64,000 bases of DNA from Ceratorhiza oryzae-sativae (taxonomy: Eukaryota > Basidiomycota > Agaricomycetes > Cantharellales > Ceratobasidiaceae). Numbering within the stretch: position 1 is the first letter of the stretch; every line of letters starts with the position of its first letter. The notes beneath the pieces are model-generated. The model made no database searches. It was not told the origin of the DNA and was given only the letters and a program-made list of their open reading frames with translations. Shown here one piece after another: positions 41,849 through 54,409 of the stretch. The stretch spans positions 42,924 through 106,923 of the forward strand of contig JARWMV010000049.1 in NCBI GenBank assembly GCA_030998015.1, read 5' to 3'. The position numbers were made by a program, and so were the translations under genes.

Positions 41849-43408
41849 TCAATCTAGCTCTGCTAGCTCTTGGATAAATTGGTCTACGCCATTGAATAAC
41901 CGCCTGGGATACGCTTCAAGTGTTACCATTCTACCACCTATGGACTCGAACCATTCTTCGCGTCGCCAAGGATAGGGATAGGAGTTCGCTCGCTCAGTTT
42001 CGGAGTCAGAACATGCGTCGTGTTCCCAAAACCAGCTATTTATCGAAACGATTTTGCGGATCGTCGTTATTCTAAGAAACTGCCCGAGTGTATAGCTCAT
42101 GTCCAAACTAAAATGTCCCCTGTATGACAAGAGTTCGAAGCTGCAGAGTCTGACCCGTTGACTGGTGACGCTCGACGTGATCGAACAGCCAGGACATCAA
42201 TGTCCTTTCATAGCACTCTTCAAAATCGAGAATGAGAACAAGAAGGCGTGGAACAGACTCGAGATTCAAACCGATCTCAAGGCCACGTCCACTAAGCGTC
42301 AGCGCGATTACGGGGGATCGTGCGAGGAGAAGCCCCACGCCACCCACACACAAACCCGGTGGGTCGATTCGCATGTCGAGTCCATCCGAATCGATAACCA
42401 TTAGGGAAGCTAGTATAGATAGACTCTCCTCATTTAGATGTTTTATTTCAAGAAGCCTTAATTGTGGAAGTTGAAGGGCCGGATAGCCGTCCCGGGAATC
42501 CGTGTCTACGTCCAGATAGCAAAGCCGTAATATTTTCAACTGAGGCGAGCCACTTATAATAGAGACAAGATTGCTTAGACGCGGCGTAGAATCGCTCAAT
42601 AACCTCTCCAAGTGAAGATCAACCAAGTTGGGGTATGGGCCAACGAACCAAAGGTGTGGATCTGTAGACGAATACGAAACGTCATAGACAGCTAGGGCCC
42701 TCAAGGCCTCATGGTTTCCGTATTGTGACAAGAGTTCAAATATGTGTGGGACCATATCATCAGATCCCCATGAGTATTCTCTCGGGTCATCACAGTGGAT
42801 ATTTATAGTCCCTGCACGATGCAAATGAGGGCACAAGGCAGAAGCCATCTCAAAGCAATCGTCTTCATCAAGGCTAGCTCGAGTCAGGAGGTGAAAATGA
42901 ATCGGAAGGCTGCCGGATCGGTCTAGTCCCATCATGACACCATCATACCATTGACCTTTTGAATCCCTTGATTTCCATAGGTCAATATGTGTCCAAAGCG
43001 CAGGAGTTGTCGTTGCGACGCTATGCCAATGCAAGCAGACCAGGGAATAACTCGGAGTGAGTCCTGGACGGAGTCAACCGATGTGGCACACGTAGAAATC
43101 GCAACTGCAATTGAGAAGATACGACCAAGAACTTCGTCGGGGAGTTTGTTGATGAGGGCGCGTGATAGTGACATGTTAGATAGCAAGTTGAGAGCACGTT
43201 GTGCCCTCTCGAGTTGACCCGAAATCTTTTCGGCGAATTTAGGATAGGATTTGGTCTCGCCCAGAATATCCTCAACTAGCTGGCTTTTGGCTTCTAATGT
43301 GAGGCGCGAAGTGTTGACGCCCTTGAGCATGTTGCATGCGTCCAAGAAACTAGAGGCTGCCTCCTCAAGCCGAGCCTTCGCAGTATGCCATTGTTTTATC
43401 TCCTCCAT
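41849..43408 (-). pseudogene. F-box protein with leucine-rich-like C-terminal part, two frame breaks
   Basis: MEEIKQWHTAKARLEEAASS starts a helical N-terminus, followed by an F-box-like motif (INKLPDEVLGRIFSIAV, about residues 88-104). The frame then shifts near 43035: the following HWHSVATTTPALWTHIDLW is typical of this family and lies in another frame. A long LRR-like part follows (PNLVDLHLERLL, PQLRLLEIKHL), and a second shift lies near 42115 at a GGGGA run before MSYTLGQFLR. The family recruits substrates to SCF ubiquitin ligases. Either an assembly error or a decayed member of a large family. Confidence 0.72.
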
Positions 43409-44506
43409 ACGGGTACTTGGAAAAATTCAAGGCTCTGTTAAGCAAGGAAATTACGAGTCACAGGTCTAGAAGAAATTTACGCTGGTGGCGGTGGTGAGAA
43501 GACCGCGCGCGGTGACACTTTGTCACACGGCCCGGCTGGTATGCACGTGTGTGACCTGGCCGTTACCACACCGAGTGGGTAGTTCCGTCGGAACCCTCTT
43601 GTCAGCTCTAATAGCAACAGAAAAATTCTAGCTTGTACATGCAAGCTACATCTTGACCCTTAAAGATGCTTCATACGATAAAATAGCCGCACTCTGAACG
43701 GCAAACAAACGAACTGGCCCTATTCCGGTATCAGGGCAAGTTGGAATCTAAAGTCACATTTCCTTGTTCCTCGGGTAATAACGACTAATTCGAGTGTTTA
43801 TTGTGGGATAAATGGTTTAAAAGCATTGCCATCAACTGAGATAACGTGGCTTTGACTTGCAATCCAGCATCGCCAATCAGCGTGGTTGAGTGTTCACCTA
43901 ATCGGATTAATAAAGATTCAAGTTGACGCATTTCGTGCATCAAAGTACCGAGATATGTGCACAGGAGAGGACTAGAGTAACGCATAGAACACGGGACAAG
44001 TACAATGCCGAAACAAACAAACGACCGCATTTCACGGTTGGAGTAAGGCGACATGTGTGCACCGTAAGGGGGGGGGGGACAGAACCGTGGTCAACGTCTT
44101 GGGTCTACAACAGGAGATACCATTGACGGTCTAGCGTACTCTAAACCCTGATAACACATCACTTAAACGAAAACTAAAGAGTTCATACCTCCAACACTGC
44201 CCAATCCGCCGGAGGTCACCGGTTCTTCGGAGTGTCTCAAGCGCTTCAGTGATACCTATTGTTAAGATTGAGCACTCGTGAGCTATCTCGATAATGTGCA
44301 TCACCTACGATGACATGGTGTGCTAGTGAGCGCAGGCCGATTTGGCAGTGAGGCGCATTCTCACACTCTAGAAGTCCATGGCGTGAACGATATGAAATTC
44401 GGGATTGGAAGTGCACATGCAAGACCGAATTACCTACACCGCATACATCCGCCCAAACCAGCGAAATACAATTAATGCCGCCAAAAAAAAAAACTACAAA
44501 GAACTG
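43409..44506. other. Intergenic; no gene recognised
   Basis: Contains a run of nine G near 44069 and a minus-strand open stretch at 43785-44054 (89 codons) without recognisable features. Confidence 0.45.
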
Positions 44507-45757
44507 CTACCACCCATGTCCCCAATAATTCACCACCCATCTCGCCCCTACTCGCGCCTTGCACCTCTCTCGATCAAAAGTACTCAGAGCCATCCAACAT
44601 AAGCAGTTAGTAGGCCCGCTCGTAATATGAGGTCGGGGAGTATCCCAAGTAAAGGGGTAAATGATCTCAGGTGGAAGTAAAGACACAGGCGGCGCGGTAG
44701 CATTAGGGGCAATGGGAAAGGGAAGGAGTGACAAAGGCGGCAGTGGTGATTGGTTCGTCAAACGGGTAAAATAGAACTCCGCATTTGGGGAGGCGGTGTT
44801 CGGGATTGGAAGCCTATCAGGTGCCGCATACAAAAATAGTGAGTATCGAAGCGCTACTGGGCCTGTAGCATACTCTAAGAGTTTCTTTTATCAGCCAACA
44901 TGGAAACTAGGTCACACTATTATTGACTCACCAGGGCTAACGGGCCTCTCATTTGGTGCTCGTCTCTCTGTCCAGTTGGTGGCCCAGGCGACAGCAAATT
45001 CAACGGGAACATACCAGAACGGGTGTCCTGCCCGAGTTGCTGCGAAGAAGGCGTTTGGAATGGCATGTGCCGGGTTGCTCGATGTCGTCATTTCGCCCAC
45101 AAACGCTACTGGTACCGAGTCGGGAGCAGCAAGGTGTTTTGCTGAGGCTGATAGGAGTGGTTGGAGAGACGAGACAGCCTCCGAATCAAGGTCTGCATAA
45201 ATCCCTCCAAAAGCATGCCTTTTCCCAGATACACTGGTCAACATCATTTTAAGCGTATTATAAGTGACACTCACATATATAAGTTCCTCACGAAATCCGC
45301 TCGATAAATCTCACTTGGCAAGGATTCGTATGCAGAAAGGAACTTAGGATAGAGGACTCGGACAAGCTCCCTATTGTCAGCGTTCGTCCCAAAGGACGTA
45401 ATCCCAACTGGGGTACGCCAATCGCCAACTATCAGCAAAGTGCCTCGACACGAGGCAACAACTTGTGGGTTTTCCAGCTCTGGTGAACGATGTGTGCTGA
45501 TAAATCCTCGCCCCGCGCCACCGCGGCAATGAGGGTACGTGCGTCGACGTAGCGGGCTCGAGGAGAAGTTTTGTTCAGAGCGTAGAGAGTAGTTTGTGAG
45601 GTAGAAGTATCACCAAAGATTACCTCGCACATCCCTGCCTTGTGGTTTTCGAGCCGTATTCAATGAGTAGGAGACACGAGACGGCAGACAAGAGCATGAG
45701 GGCCGTGAGCAATCTACACGTAAGGTTCCGTGGGCGGCTATGAAAGAGATGGTTCAT
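44507..45757 (-). CDS. Glycosyltransferase family 32 (Och1-like) type II membrane protein
   Basis: Starts MNHLFHSRPRNLTCRLLTAL at 45757 with a single N-terminal hydrophobic segment (LLTALMLLSAVSCLLLI), a signal anchor for the Golgi. Later exons carry IVHQSWKT, then RADFVRNLYM (intron) HAFGGIYADLDSEA with the DxD metal/nucleotide-sugar motif, and after another intron EYATGPVALRYSLF. It ends ...VNYWGHGW at 44507. At least four exons; the first junction is the least certain (a GTGCGA donor keeps the frame). The family transfers sugars such as mannose in glycan synthesis. The substrate cannot be told from the sequence. Confidence 0.78.
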
Positions 45758-48011
45758 GGTAACGATCAAAATGCAAGCTCGGGGGGGGGGGGATCACGCT
45801 GACGGTGCGCCTCCCCTAAGGCTAGTCTTTTAAACTAGCCGTAGCTTAATTTTACGGATCCCCAGCTACTTGAATCTGTAAATAACATATTGGTGGCTGC
45901 TGCGTTGGCTGTCATAAGATCCAGGGCTCATGGGAGAGAGGTTTCCATACGGCGGGTCAAGCTTAGGAAACGTTGAGCTATACCCAACCCCGGGGATGTC
46001 CATTTTATCGGGTTACGCCCATCCGTAGTGCTTCTAGCTAATCACTCGGAAACGGACTGGTTCCTGCGCTATCACATATCCCGATTCTAGCATGACAGCT
46101 GCCTCTCTCTGAACCGTGCTCAGCTAACGATCTAAATGCACAATTGAGGCGCTTCTGCTGTGCCATGCATCACGCCGTAGCAAAGTTGGACACTTTACCT
46201 GCTGGTATCTGGAGAGGTGTTAGAGTATGACAGGTAGTGCACGCTGGTAATGTGCTAACGCAAGACAGATCCGGACGGAAGGTCGAAAAAAAAAAAAAAA
46301 AACACGAACAGGTCAGGGAGTATCAGTCTAGTATGCAACTCATCTACGTGCCGTACCAAATGCCAAATGTCCGTCAACGCATCTACGTACTCATTTCAGG
46401 CCAGAGAATTCACTACCCAAACTCTAGCATCGAGATCACTCGCGCTCGCAGTGTCCTTATCTCATTTACTATCTTTCGGGTTTCTTTTCACTTTTGGATT
46501 GTACCATTTATTCAGTCGCTGTCATGTGTCACAATGTGTCTCAGGTCGGGATCATATTGGGATTTTCATTAATGTCGTAACCACAGGATGGAAATTATGA
46601 CATAGCTCGTAAACGCGCTCAGACAATGCGAATTTCCTGACACATATACCCCTCTCCTAGTTTAAACCATGCCTTGTACGTATAAGGCTCACCAGTGGAC
46701 GCCATGCCATCGATGCCGAGTGGATAATGACGTTCCGCTTGAAAAGAGCTGGTGAAAGCGCTATCTCTCCGATGACCCGCCCTTGCACTGACACTGAATA
46801 CCGGAGGAACCAATGCAACGTAGGCCTCTGTGAAAGAATGCGAGCTGGTGCCCGCAGTAACAAATTGAGGCAATAATGGATTTCTGTATGATGGGGTTAT
46901 TCCACCTCGTCATACGTATAACAATATACAAAACCTGTTGATTAGCGCGGGTTCATGCTACCAAGGAGCCAAGGCCCCTGGATGTGCCTAGCGGACTATA
47001 TCGAACGAAGCTAAAATGTCGGAAGGGATCAAGACTCGAAAAAAAGGCGTTCTTACCAGAGTACGAGCGCTGCACCCTGGGCCTTCCTAAAATTACCAGG
47101 GCGTACGTTTTATTTATTTTAGGTAACGGCGTTTGCCAGAGTGATTGTTGTGACACACGTTCGGCGGATAATATAGAAAGCAGGGAAAATATAAGAGCGA
47201 CCTTGGAAATAGGCAGATATATCATTGATGAGTACCACAAAATTGGGGATATAATTATTGCGCACTGGCCACCCCATTGTTCGATAACCGAACAATGTGG
47301 TGGTCTCTTGGTAGCGGGGGTAATAGTCGTAAATTATTCCTGTTTCACTGGACGTTGGCGGGGCGCTTGTTTTTCATCAAATGAATACCACAGGTTTCCC
47401 TTCTTTCCACGAAATACTAAGATTAGGACACGATGAATGACACAAAAATGATCATGTAACTGAAGCGAATAGATTGGCAGGAAAAAAAAGCACCAATAGA
47501 CATGCGAGTTGCAAAGTTGCGGAATCGGGGTTGTGGAGATTTTTTCCCATTACTCCATTGGTCCCTTTCTGCGACCATTGTGGGTATCTTATATAACTAT
47601 TCATCCCGCTACCTCTTGTGGAATGAGCTTGAAAAGGTCAGCACGTATTCGATCAACAAAATAAGTGCTCCGTTAACTTGATGGGAAACAACAATCATGT
47701 TCGATGGCTGCGGTATGCGTAAAACAATGGCATCGGATCTTGAATTATGGCGCATCTTCTTTACCGTAGCGCCGTTTGATTCTATTTTTAAACACCTCGG
47801 GGTATGATCGAGCCTGTGCCCCTTCGGGGCCGTGGCGATTCGGGACTCCTTAGCCGCTTTAACGCTTTTTGGTTTTAGTTTCAAGAAAAATTGTCATTTT
47901 TGATATTCAAGAAAAAGCTATTCCCATGTAGGATTCGCACAGACAGCTCAATATGGAATACGAAGTCACCTTGGCCTAACCACGAGCCCTGTGGGCGTGC
48001 ATATAGTTAAC
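45758..48011. other. Long intergenic stretch
   Basis: No gene recognised. Notables: a run of 12 G near 45781, a run of about 18 A near 46287, an 84-codon minus-strand ORF at 46619-46873 without known features, and a hairpin at 47269-47303. Confidence 0.4.
47269..47303. other. Strong hairpin
   Basis: CCACC-CC-ATTGTTCG-ATAAC-CGAACAAT-G-TGGTGG: about 14 paired bases around a 5-nt loop with a small internal bulge. No adjacent gene end, so not an obvious terminator. Confidence 0.5.
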
Positions 48012-49415
48012 TCAGAAAGGCTGAGCCAACAAGTTGGTTGTGCCCGAGGGCGCACCAGTGACAACGGCACGAGCACCGGCCTTGAGGGCAGAGCTGACAG
48101 CAGCCGGAGTTCCGCCGCTGTTTCCGATGTGAACAGCAATGTAGCCAGCAACGCGGGGCCTGCGAGAAAGGTTTGTCACTGAATGTATTCGCCCTTGATC
48201 AAATTCACTCACGAGGCCATAGATGTACCGGAGATTGTGTTGGTGCGAGTAGTTCCACCAATCCAAGCACTGAGGATGTTCACACCAGGCGCCCACACAT
48301 CGAGGACGGAGCCATAGTTGGAGAACGAAGCCTTGCGGTTGCTGGAGTCGACGGCGCCAACAGTGTTAGCGGCCACAACGCGAGCGGGTGAGGTAGAGCC
48401 GGCGTCGACGTTGCTGTTGCCCGCAGCAATTGCGAAATGAAGACCACCAGCGACGGCACTGCTAACGGCCGAGTCGACGGCGGTGTTTGCTCCGCCTCCG
48501 AGAGAAAGGTTAGCAACGGAGGGGCGACCACTAGCTCGGGCTTGGGTGGCGGCCCAGTTGATTCCGGCAATCACGTCGGAGTTGGTGCCAGAACCAGAAT
48601 CAGACAAGACTGAACAGGAATGTTAGCTTCTGGGAAACCCGAGTACGAGGTGGGAAATCTACCTTTGACAGCAATGATGTTGGCAGATGTAGCAACACCG
48701 TAGGAGGCCCCGACGGCAGTGCCTGCAGTGTGTGTCCCGTGACCATTGCCATCCTGGTTGGCGTATCCGCCAAAGGTCGCGCCCCAGCGGGCACGACCAC
48801 CGAAGGAAGAGTGAGCGGTATAGATTCCCTGTTATTACTCAGGGTCAGAATGGCGAAACCATGAGTTAGGATAGTGCATACAGTGTCGATTCCATAGACG
48901 TCAACACCGCGCCGTTGGCGCGCTTGTCAAAAACGTCAACTGTAGCCTCCGATCGGGCGGCCAGAGCCTCGGATTCATCGCCTTGCCTGGGAGATAAAAT
49001 TAGACATGCTTGGTTCAAGCAACATGTCCAAAATTAACTCACTCATAGTCAATAGTCATAATGCCGTCCTCGATAATGTACTCGACATCCTTCGACTGGC
49101 GCACAAAGTCGAGCTCCTTCCCCTTGAGGCTGGCAGCATATCCGTGGAAAACGGCGCCGTATTTGTGCTCAAGCTTTCCGCCAGAGGTAAGGGCAGCAGT
49201 TAATGCAGCAATGTGAGAGTCCGAAGAAACTCCGTCCTTGAGCTTGCTATTATGGATCATCAGGGTTTTGAATGTGCAATAAACAACTGGAGACTAACAT
49301 AATGTAGGAGTTGGCTTTGACTGGACCGCATGCTTGCTGATCGGAACATTGGTAGGGACCGCAATGGAAGGGATAATCGCTGCAAGGGCGGCGACAGAGA
49401 TGAAAACGCGCGCAT
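48012..49415 (-). pseudogene. Subtilisin-like serine protease (S8, proteinase K type), frame-disrupted
   Basis: A secretion-signal-like segment (VFISVAALAAIIPSIAV) is followed by an I9 inhibitor propeptide (exon 49039-49260, KYGAVFHGYAASLKGKELDFV). The catalytic Asp lies in GVDVYGIDT (near 48900), His in [10 protein letters not shown] (near 48730), the oxyanion Asn in AAGNSN and Ser in SGTSMAS (near 48215). Introns are well formed. Three frame breaks: after ATG 49415 (CGCGCG), near 49335 and near 48925. The segment normally between propeptide and the Asp strand, which carries the WGL-type motif, is missing. Such enzymes degrade extracellular protein. Either decayed or an assembly artefact. 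Confidence 0.78.
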
Positions 49416-50280
49416 TGTGAAGGAGGCGAGAAAAGAGGTCGGTTTGCCGATTGGAGGAAGAGTGAAGCTGAAGCAACTGACACTGATCCTATGAACTCCA
49501 GCGTTCAATCTCTTATATAGCAAATTCATAATAGAGGTCATAAATTTCACATATTGCGCCAAGCTGGGCTATAGCTTCCATGCCAGAACTTCCACATGTA
49601 TCGACGACGCGTTCGCATGTACCGATGGCGCAAAACCGGCTTCGCTGAGAGACTGTGTCGGCGAGGACAAACGTCGCATGTGGGCCCGAACTAAGTAAGC
49701 TACAGGCTAGGGCTGGCCAAGACTCGGCATCCGTCAGGTCTGCCGGAGAAGAAGACCTATGCATGGCGTATGACCGGGAGGGTAAAGGTGCCAAAGGCTT
49801 GGCTGAGCCATTTTAGGGCGGGTGCCTCTAATTTCCCCATACTTGCACGGAGCGAAATAGTTACTACTGAAAATAATGTGTGTTTAGAATTTCTAATAAT
49901 TAAAGAGCGCTACTCGTATCTTCATTCTCACACACCGTCCACATATCCTCGGCAGCGCAGCAGCAGTGCGTACCCAAAACCGTAGTTACACCTGGTGTAA
50001 CCCAAGTATTGGCAAGAAAGAAGCGCCTCCATATTCCCTCGCGAAGCTTTCACGCTATCTAACCGCACATGCTTAACGTTACATCATTTCACGTTTGGCG
50101 ACGCATGCTGCATTTAATTGCTTAAGCGCGCGAAATGAAAGCACGTGCTCAGGCCCGGCTGACACCATTTTAATTTAGAACAATTGGAGTATTAGTATAA
50201 GAGGAAAGTTTATGGAAATTTGATCCTGGATTCACTGAAATCTCATAGAATAATTCAAGGACCAACTATGCACATCTGGG
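49416..50280. other. Intergenic; no gene recognised
   Basis: Includes the upstream region of the protease gene (49416-49800) and the 3' flank of the ubiquitin fusion gene. Confidence 0.5.
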
Positions 50281-50983
<703 letters not shown>

Positions 50984-51984
50984 TATCTATACAGGCCGGA
51001 TGAGCACAGAAATGCGAGAGATTATATGATACTAACTTTATACTGACGCCCTAGTCTGTCCAACGAGTGTTCGGTGGAGTCCTAAACAAAGAGCTGTCGT
51101 CGTATGCCCACAGCCGTCGTTTGTAGATCAGTCAACGTTTGCTTCCGCGTCATCAAAAGCCACTCCGGCGCACGTGACCCTTAGACGGTGGAATGTACTA
51201 GGTTGACCTAGCAGTCGCAAGTGAACCAAACGCCTCCGGGGGCAATTGCGAGAGAAACGTGGCGAATAAAGAATTTATAAAAATGCGCTCGATATTTCGA
51301 ACACGGTGATCACCGCAGGGGTTGCGACCGAGCTGAGAATTAATCAAATGCGCATGGGGCGGGATGATCATTCGTCAGCAATAACCGGATTTATAGCCTG
51401 AAATCGCCTTTACCCTACACAGTACCCAACGCATAAAGATGAAATAACAGCGAGAAATTCACATCCGTCGTAGAGATTAAAAAGGCTGTCAGCCATTCGC
51501 CCAAACCCCTAAAGCATAGAGTCGAACAATCCCAAGTCTTTGGTTCCAAGACGCTATTTGGGCTCGTCGGGGTGGAACCTCATCACGATGAAGATGTATC
51601 GTTAGGGTCATAAATTTGTCTCATTCCCTCAGGCCATTCAAATCAGGTTGAGACTTCCTACGTATGTGTACTGGACGAATCGCACAATCGGTCTATACCT
51701 CGATAATCTGGATTATTATGCGCATATAACATAATGAGGGGCAGTAAGGATGGTCGTAGGATTTATATGAACACAGCACCCTGCATATGTGTTGTAAGGA
51801 CAAACGATTGAGACTCGGTTACTATTGTATCGATGTAGCTTTGTCTCTTATCTACTTAGTTACTATTATCACTGTCGCTCCTTTGTACTATTTCTCTTAT
51901 TGTGTTGTATCGCATATATGCGCTATGTTCTGTACACCGAATATACATCCTATTCCACTACTACCACTACCCACTTTCAACAAT
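50984..51984. other. Intergenic; promoter side of the ubiquitin fusion gene
   Basis: No coding feature recognised. A CACGTG core lies at about 51172. Confidence 0.5.
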
Positions 51985-52161
51985 ATGGATTCTACAAGGC
52001 GCTGGGGAGGCCCAAGCCTTGGTGGCGACGATGCTCATACCCTTATGCTGAAATTCAAGCGTCGATGTCAAAGTGCTCCCCGGTTCGCCAAATCGACTCA
52101 TCGACTACTCGGTTCTCCTAACCATCCAAGAAAAAAGCATAAATTTTTTAGACTGCGTTGA
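51985..52161 (+). CDS. Possible small basic protein, hypothetical
   Basis: 58 codons from ATG 51985 (context CAACAATATGG after a C/T/A-rich leader), very basic (KFKRRCQSAP, NHPRKKHKFFRLR). No family recognised and no intron evidence. It may be noise or a first exon; reported because the leader resembles fungal 5' UTRs. Confidence 0.2.
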   Translation: MDSTRRWGGPSLGGDDAHTLMLKFKRRCQSAPRFAKSTHRLLGSPNHPRKKHKFFRLR

Positions 52162-52744
52162 CTGAGGTACACGTAAAGCTTGAGTCCTGTCTCAATTTCT
52201 CCTCCATTGTCGATGGTGCACACGACACGTTACCGAGAAATTTCCACTCTACGAGATCTTGGGGATACTCATATAGTAAAAATTATAATATTAATAGAGC
52301 TATACTGAAATATCCCGAGGCGTTTTCGATACCTCTACCCTCGATACCTAGCATTTAGTGAGACGAACTTGATGATTGAGCAGTGATAGCTACTGTTCCC
52401 TGCCTAAATACGTCTCACGTGCACCGCTTCAACACGAAGAAAGGTCTCTCTCCTCTCATTGGCTTCATTTCTCACTCTAATGCTTTCGCAAAAGTTATGT
52501 GACCGGTCCTTCTTGTTGACTTCATTTGTTCTTTCTCTTTTCTTGTCTTAGTTTCGGCCTTGTACCACGTGCCTGTCTCTTCCTCGCCCTCCGCCTAATG
52601 TTCATCCTACAATTCTCGCTCCTCTGTGTGCCTTCTACTCCGAGCGCTTTGACCTTGTATTCATGTAGCTAGTTAATCATGTAGTTATTAAAAAATGATA
52701 AAACACGTCTCACGTGATTCAACGCGTCTCGTTACCCCGCCACG
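52162..52744. other. Upstream region of rfc3
   Basis: Contains three CACGTG or TCACGTG cores (about 52418, 52566 and 52713) and pyrimidine-rich stretches before the rfc3 ATG. No gene seen. Confidence 0.45.
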
Positions 52745-54327
52745 ATGAGTGACTCCGAGATGGACGTTGATGCCCCCCCGACCACCAGTGCAGACAAAGG
52801 AAAAGGAAAAGAAGAGGATTTTAAGGATGATAACCTGCCTTGGTACGCCATTGCCAGCCCGAAAAGCCTGGATTAATGCGATGCGGCGAGTATAGGGTGG
52901 AGAAATATAGGCCAGTAACGTTGCAGGATGTTGTTTCGCATCAAGATATTACGAGTACAAGTGCGTCTCTTCTTCATATCCTTAGAGTACGTTGTATTAA
53001 GTAGGAGGACAGTCGAGAGGTTTATTGAAAAAAACCGCCTCCCGCATCTTTTGTTCTACGGTCCGCCTGGGACGGGCAAGACGAGTACAATTATTGCCGT
53101 TGCAAGAAAGCTCTACGGGAATGGCTACAAGAAACAGATCCTCGAGGTTTGTCTTTCTTTTCCTCTCTGTGGGCTGGATCGTGACAGGGCAGCCATATAG
53201 TTGAACGCGTCAGACGACCGAGGAATCGATGTTGTTCGGGAGCAGATCAAACAATTTGCGGAGACGAGGACTCTTTTCAAGTGAGTCCATTGTATGACCT
53301 GGGCAGAGAGGAAAAACTGATAGCTTCGCAGTAAGGGCTTCAAACTGATCATCCTAGACGAAGCGGATATGATGACCCAAGCTGCGCAGGCCGCTTTACG
53401 TCGGGGTGAGTTTCTGTTCTAGCTCTGCACCATTCCTGCTTGATTTTTCCCTCCGTGTTTTCCTGGTTCCCTTTTTCTAAAGACCCTCTTTCGCTATAGT
53501 GATCGAGCAATATACTCGCAATGTTCGGTTCTGTATTATCTGCAATTATGTCAACAAAATCGTCCCAGCCATCCAATCTCGATGTACCCGATTCCGGTTT
53601 AGCCCTCTCCCGATGGACCAAGTCGAGAAGCGTTTGGATAGCGTGATCGAAGGTGAAAAGTGCGTCTTCCATATTTATCATTATCGAAGCAGGATATTAA
53701 TCAACGCTCCTGTGGCTAGGGTAAATGTTACAAAGGATGGCAAGGAGGCGCTCTTGAAGTTGTCCAAAGGAGATATGAGAAGGGCTTTGAACGTCTTGCA
53801 AGTTCGTGCTTCATCCTTTATATGGTTTGATGTCGGGATTTATGTGGGTGGCAGGCGTGTCACGCAGCATACGATCGAACAGATGAGGCGGCCGTGTACA
53901 ACTGCACAGGAAACCCTCATCCGGCGGATATAGAAGCTTTGGTCAATTCAATGATGTCGGATGATTTTGGGACCAGTTACCAACGTGCGTGTCCCCTTTA
54001 AACGTATCACGAATGGGCATTGACGTAGTATCACAGTCATCATGAAAATGAAAACCGAAAAAGGGCTTGCTCTTCAGGACTTGGTGACAGGCGCGTACGA
54101 GTATTTCGAGACGTTGGACTTCCCGCCAGCCGCACGGGTTTACTTATTGGACAAGCTCGCTACAACCGAGTATGTCCGTTTTTCTCCTTTCTCGCCACCT
54201 GACCAACGAGGATTACAGGCACTGGCTTTCTACGGGTGGGACAGAAAAGATCCAACTGACAGCGCTGCTAGGAGCAGTCAAAACGGCGGTGGAGATCACG
54301 TCCAAATCGACATTCGCCAAGGCATAG
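52745..54327 (+). CDS. rfc3: Replication factor C subunit 3 (clamp loader small subunit)
   Basis: Starts MSDSEMDVDAPPTT at 52745, preceded by CACG. Every exon junction I checked keeps the frame: NLPW/VEKYRPV, then Walker A (YGPPGTGKTS), LELNASDDRGID, Walker B (LIILDEAD), sensor and SRC motif (SRCTRFRF), GDMRRALNVLQ, and a C-terminal part ending STFAKA at TAG 54325-54327. At least ten short introns. The subunit belongs to the RFC ATPase that loads PCNA onto primed DNA in the nucleus. Motif order and length match yeast Rfc3 (human RFC5). Its stop is 82 bp from the next ATG on the same strand. Confidence 0.95.
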
Positions 54328-54409
54328 ATAGAAATATACCCTGTATAGTTTATTAGCAATCCCTGATTGGATATTGGCAATTGGCCTTGCACTCGCCCAC
54401 CACCTTACG

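Noticed and set aside
46953..47436. Overlapping ORFs on both strands (95 and 150 codons)
   Set aside because: No recognisable residues pattern, start context or splice sites; likely chance.
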